Origin: CAYNGH01 sp964396845
GTDB lineage: Bacteria > Vulcanimicrobiota > JAJTBE01 > CAYNGH01
Assembly: GCA_964396845.1 (NCBI GenBank)
Contig: CAYNGH010000152.1
Span: forward strand, 1 to 8,132
Length of the DNA: 8,132 nucleotides
Direction: 5' to 3'
Below, one piece after another: positions 6,313-8,132 of this stretch. The notes beneath the pieces were generated by a model. It saw only the letters and a program-made list of their open reading frames with translations, searched no databases and was not told the DNA's origin. Both the position numbers and the translations under genes were made by a program. Positions within the stretch are counted from its first letter, which is position 1, and every line of letters starts with the position of its first letter.

Positions 6313-7808
6313 AAAAGCCGAAAACCCCGGGAGAAGACTGGACCGCAGGGTTCAACCGGATTCGATGGTTTCACCTGATGATGCCTGCCGTGATCTTCAT
6401 CATAATATTCCACCTGCATAACCGGCACAGGATCCTTCAAACACCGCCGTCGCCATCCATCCCGGACAAAACACCTGTCGTCAATCCCGTTGATAACGCA
6501 CCCCTTGTCAGGATTCCACCGGGCCTTTTCTACATGGGAGCTGTCCCGGGAGATGAGTCGGCTTCTGTCACAGAAAAACCTCTGCACCGGGTATGTCTTG
6601 AGGAATATTATATTTACAAATACGAAGTTACCCGGGAGCAGTTTAAAAAATTTGTCGATGCCACAGGGTATGTCACCACGGCAGAACGGCGGGGCCGCAG
6701 GGTCAACTGGCGAACTTCCCTGAATCCCGGAACCATGAATTATCCGGTGAAAGTGGTTTCCCATCAGGATGCTACAGCTTATGCCCGATGGGCCGGCGGG
6801 GATCTTCCCACCGAAGCCCAGTGGGAAAGGGCCGCCCGAGGGGATGATAAGCGGATATACCCATGGGGAAACAGCCTGGACCTGTCCCGGTTCAAACACC
6901 AGATTCCCCTGGATCCAGATGGAAATCCCATCCCCCAGAGGACAAGTGACCCGGTGATATTTTCCCTGATCCATTCCCGACAGCCGGAAGAGTCGGTGTT
7001 GTTCCTGGATTTTGCCATGCCCGTGGGCAGTTATCCCCGGGGAGCTTCTCCTTACGGGGTGATGGATATGCTGGGCAATGCCTTTGAGTTCTGCGGGGAT
7101 TACTTTGGTTATTTCCAGGTGTATGAGGGTTTTTATCGTTATGATCCCGCCGGAATCACCGATGGCAGTATGGTGGTTGTTAAGGGAGGCGGTGACTGTG
7201 ATGATGTGGACAACTTCCGGATTTCCTGCCGGGACCGGGCACATCCCGATGAAATTGCTGATGATTTTGGATTTCGTCTTGTGATGACTCCTGCCCAGTT
7301 AGATATGGTCACAGCAGGAGAAAATCCCCCCGCCACCCGACGGGAAGTTGAAATAATATGTAACCCTGCCGACAGGGCCAGAATAATCCTTATACCGTCA
7401 CCTTCAGGTCAGGGAAAACCCCTCATGGGAATATACCTGCACCGGGTGACCAACCGCCAGCTCCAGAAGTATTTTAACAACAGCGATAACCCCCCCCATG
7501 AGGGTTATCCTGTTTACCAAAATGATATGGCAGATGCTCCCGCCATGAATGTTCATCATCTGGATGCCCGGGGATATGCACACTGGGCCGGGGGCCGTCT
7601 GCCGTCATCCGGGGAATTGCAGTCAGCCCGCCATTTATCACAAACCACCTCCGACAGCCGTGTTCTGGAGGCAAATCCCCACAGGGCCGGGGATCAGTGG
7701 GTCAGCCTTACCATTGATGATGAAACCCCTGCCAAAAATGGCTTCCGGGTTGTCATACCCCCGGAGAATCTCAACCTTGTTGACATCAACCAGTTCCGGG
7801 GCAAATAA
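6309..7808 (+). CDS. Membrane-anchored protein with tandem FGE-sulfatase (SUMF1-type) domains
   Basis: The 499-residue protein has a basic start, one membrane helix (about 21-37) and a Pro-rich linker (46-60), then two formylglycine-generating-enzyme-fold domains predicted to be periplasmic. Domain 1 (about 66-326) shows the family landmarks: PPGLFYMG (70-77), YEVTREQFKKFVDATG (105-120), WAGGDLPTEAQWERAARG (161-178), YPWGN (184-188), GVMDMLGNAFEFCGD (250-264), VKGGGD (291-296) and DFGFRLV (319-325). Domain 2 (about 345-483) is shorter and degenerate: HRVTNRQLQKYF (378-389), PAMNVHHLDARGYAHWAGGR (411-430), LPSSGELQSAR and NGFRVV (477-482). True FGE uses two copper-binding cysteines five residues apart (human C336/C341). 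Here domain 1 has C297 and C307, ten apart, and domain 2 has none there, so formylglycine formation is unlikely. Ligand binding or a structural role, as in many FGE-fold proteins, is more likely. It is translationally coupled to the TPR gene. Confidence 0.83.
   Translation: MKKPKTPGEDWTAGFNRIRWFHLMMPAVIFIIIFHLHNRHRILQTPPSPSIPDKTPVVNPVDNAPLVRIPPGLFYMGAVPGDESASVTEKPLHRVCLEEYYIYKYEVTREQFKKFVDATGYVTTAERRGRRVNWRTSLNPGTMNYPVKVVSHQDATAYARWAGGDLPTEAQWERAARGDDKRIYPWGNSLDLSRFKHQIPLDPDGNPIPQRTSDPVIFSLIHSRQPEESVLFLDFAMPVGSYPRGASPYGVMDMLGNAFEFCGDYFGYFQVYEGFYRYDPAGITDGSMVVVKGGGDCDDVDNFRISCRDRAHPDEIADDFGFRLVMTPAQLDMVTAGENPPATRREVEIICNPADRARIILIPSPSGQGKPLMGIYLHRVTNRQLQKYFNNSDNPPHEGYPVYQNDMADAPAMNVHHLDARGYAHWAGGRLPSSGELQSARHLSQTTSDSRVLEANPHRAGDQWVSLTIDDETPAKNGFRVVIPPENLNLVDINQFRGK
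7490..7497 (+). repeat. Homopolymer tract of eight C inside the FGE-type gene
   Basis: Eight consecutive C residues encode part of the N-P-P stretch in the second FGE-like domain. The reading frame continues intact through NGFRVV to the stop, so the tract is in frame here. A run of this length can be prone to slippage or to sequencing error; nothing else indicates phase variation. Confidence 0.8.
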
Positions 7809-7831
7809 CCCCCATTTTTAGAAAATGGGGG
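7809..7831. repeat. Hairpin 1, directly after the FGE-type gene
   Basis: CCCCCATTTT (7809-7818) pairs perfectly with AAAATGGGGG (7822-7831) around a TAG loop, giving a 10-bp stem that begins at the base after the TAA stop. No T run follows it, so it is not a classical intrinsic terminator, though it could protect the mRNA 3' end. Its core (7811-7830) recurs identically at 7863-7882. Confidence 0.85.
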
Positions 7832-7848
7832 GCACTTTGGAAGTGCCC
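7830..7848. repeat. Hairpin 2, followed by the shared ATGAGTCGGGA word
   Basis: GGGCACTT (7830-7837) pairs perfectly with AAGTGCCC (7841-7848) around a TGG loop. It overlaps the end of hairpin 1 by two bases, so the two stems compete. It is followed by AAA and ATGAGTCGGGA at 7852-7862. Confidence 0.8.
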
Positions 7849-7851
7849 AAA

Positions 7852-7977
7852 ATGAGTCGGGACCCATTTTTAGAAAATGGGGAAAACATGAGTCGGGATT
7901 GCCATGATCGTTGGGATATAACTCTCGGGCCGTTGGTTATGTGTTGGTGGGCGTTGTCAAGTTTTGTTTTCGTTTAA
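7852..7977 (+). CDS. Possible 41-residue open frame over the repeats (doubtful)
   Basis: From the ATG at 7852 a frame runs through hairpin 3 and repeat copy 1 to a TAA at 7975-7977. It reads MSRDPFLENGEN, then MSRDCHDRWDITLGPL, and ends VMCWWALSSFVFV. A second in-frame ATG lies at 7888, preceded by GGGG at 7879-7882, only weakly like a ribosome site. The MSRDCHDRW part is encoded again in copy 2 with both base differences synonymous (TGC/TGT, CGT/CGG). No family is recognised. It may be a decayed or repeated coding fragment, or a non-coding repeat that happens to be open. Confidence 0.2.
   Translation: MSRDPFLENGENMSRDCHDRWDITLGPLVMCWWALSSFVFV
7863..7881. repeat. Hairpin 3, second copy of the hairpin 1 core
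   Basis: CCCATTTT (7863-7870) pairs with AAAATGGG (7874-7881) around a TAG loop. Positions 7863-7882 are identical to 7811-7830, 52 bases earlier. It starts immediately after one ATGAGTCGGGA word (7852-7862) and is followed by another (7888-7898). Confidence 0.85.
7884..7916 (+). repeat. 33-base repeat, copy 1
   Basis: The sequence runs from AAACATGAGTCGGGATTG to the end of CATGATCGTTGGGA. It matches copy 2 at 8100-8132 in 31 of 33 positions; the differences are C7902 versus T8118 and T7911 versus G8127. Both copies directly follow a perfect GC-topped hairpin. A shortened third copy covers only the ATGAGTCGGGA word at 7852-7862. Confidence 0.85.
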
Positions 7978-8082
7978 CAGGCTCAAGATTAAACTTAATT
8001 AACAGCCAGTGTTTTCAATTTCCTTATAATTTGGCAGAATGATCATCCCCGCCGGGCTGGTTCTGATCAGCCTTGCGAGGCC

Positions 8083-8099
8083 CCCGGTTTAAAACCGGG
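8083..8099. repeat. Hairpin 4, before copy 2 of the 33-base repeat
   Basis: CCCGGTT (8083-8089) pairs with AACCGGG (8093-8099) around a three-base TAA loop. The stem sequence differs from hairpins 1-3, but its position relative to the following AAAC-ATGAGTCGGGA is the same. Confidence 0.85.
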
Positions 8100-8132
8100 A
8101 AACATGAGTCGGGATTGTCATGATCGGTGGGA
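8100..8132 (+). repeat. 33-base repeat, copy 2 (ends at window edge)
   Basis: This copy lies 216 bases after copy 1 and matches it at 31 of 33 positions. Because it reaches the last base of the window, the repeat may be longer than 33 bases; copy 1 continues with TATAACTCTCGGGCC from 7917 for comparison. It contains CATGA (8103-8107) and TCATG (8118-8122), which could pair around a ten-base loop. Confidence 0.85.

Larger units (their letters stand above)
7809..8132. other. Repeat-rich intergenic region at the right edge
   Basis: These 324 bases begin directly after the stop codon of the FGE-type gene and carry no recognisable conventional gene. The left part (7809-7916) and right end (8081-8132) are hairpins and repeats described separately. 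The middle (7917-8080) is AT-rich and unlike the genes to the left. It includes TTAATTAA (7996-8003), two TTAACAG words (7974-7980 and 7999-8005), a TATAAT at 8025-8030 without a properly spaced -35, and a small GGCTG/CAGCC hairpin near 8055-8072. Confidence 0.6.

Noticed and set aside
5575..7244. Long minus-strand open frames opposite the second TPR gene and the FGE-type gene
   Set aside because: They have low-complexity His/Pro-rich translations with no domains, as expected antisense to GC-rich coding DNA.
7809..7848. Intrinsic terminator after the FGE-type gene
   Set aside because: The hairpins are strong, but neither is followed by a T run on the plus strand, so they are recorded as repeats and not as a terminator.
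8025..8030. TATAAT promoter in the right-hand intergenic region
   Set aside because: The only decent -35 candidate (TTAACA at 7999-8004) is 20 bases upstream, and no gene start is visible before the window ends.
7852..8132. CRISPR array
   Set aside because: The repeated words are spaced 36 and 216 bases apart, have different hairpins before them and show no uniform spacer length.
7809..8132. Complete insertion sequence
   Set aside because: No transposase frame and no matched terminal inverted repeats with target duplications can be seen within the window.

Overview
The window looks like chromosomal DNA of a Gram-negative bacterium. It has the start of a type II secretion / type IV pilus inner-membrane protein, a lipoprotein, and several proteins with a single N-terminal membrane anchor. 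Base composition is fairly balanced and CCGG/CCCGG words are frequent in the genes. A Desulfobacterota (deltaproteobacterial) or similar environmental lineage would fit, but that is an inference and not a sequence-proven assignment.

Layout: two divergent gene groups share a 116-base intergenic region (3603-3718). The minus-strand group reads right to left: a hexapeptide-repeat acetyltransferase (3602-2985), a short degenerate response-regulator receiver (2922-2614, GTG start), a membrane-anchored SGNH/GDSL hydrolase (2611-1346), a YhaM-type OB-fold + HD 3'-5' exoribonuclease (1368-367, 23-base overlap with the gene before it), then a 251-base gap and the N-terminus of a GspF/PilC protein that runs off the left edge (115-1). 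The plus-strand group is a TPR lipoprotein (3719-4954), a second membrane-anchored TPR protein (4999-6312), and a membrane-anchored protein with two formylglycine-generating-enzyme-type (FGE-sulfatase) domains (6309-7808, ATGA overlap).

Working picture (inference): the plus-strand trio looks like an envelope module. An outer-membrane or periplasmic TPR lipoprotein and an inner-membrane TPR protein would offer protein-binding surfaces, and an FGE-fold protein lacking the catalytic cysteine pair would act as a binding or structural partner. The minus-strand group pairs a sugar-type acetyltransferase with a hydrolase of the esterase superfamily, next to a receiver-like protein that has Glu where the phosphoacceptor Asp should be.

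The right-hand 324 bases (7809-8132) carry no conventional gene but hold a striking repeat structure. Three perfect short hairpins of different stem sequence are each followed by the same ATGAGTCGGGA word, and two of the copies extend to a 33-base repeat. The two differences between those 33-base copies are both synonymous if read from the ATG. This is the least explained part of the window.
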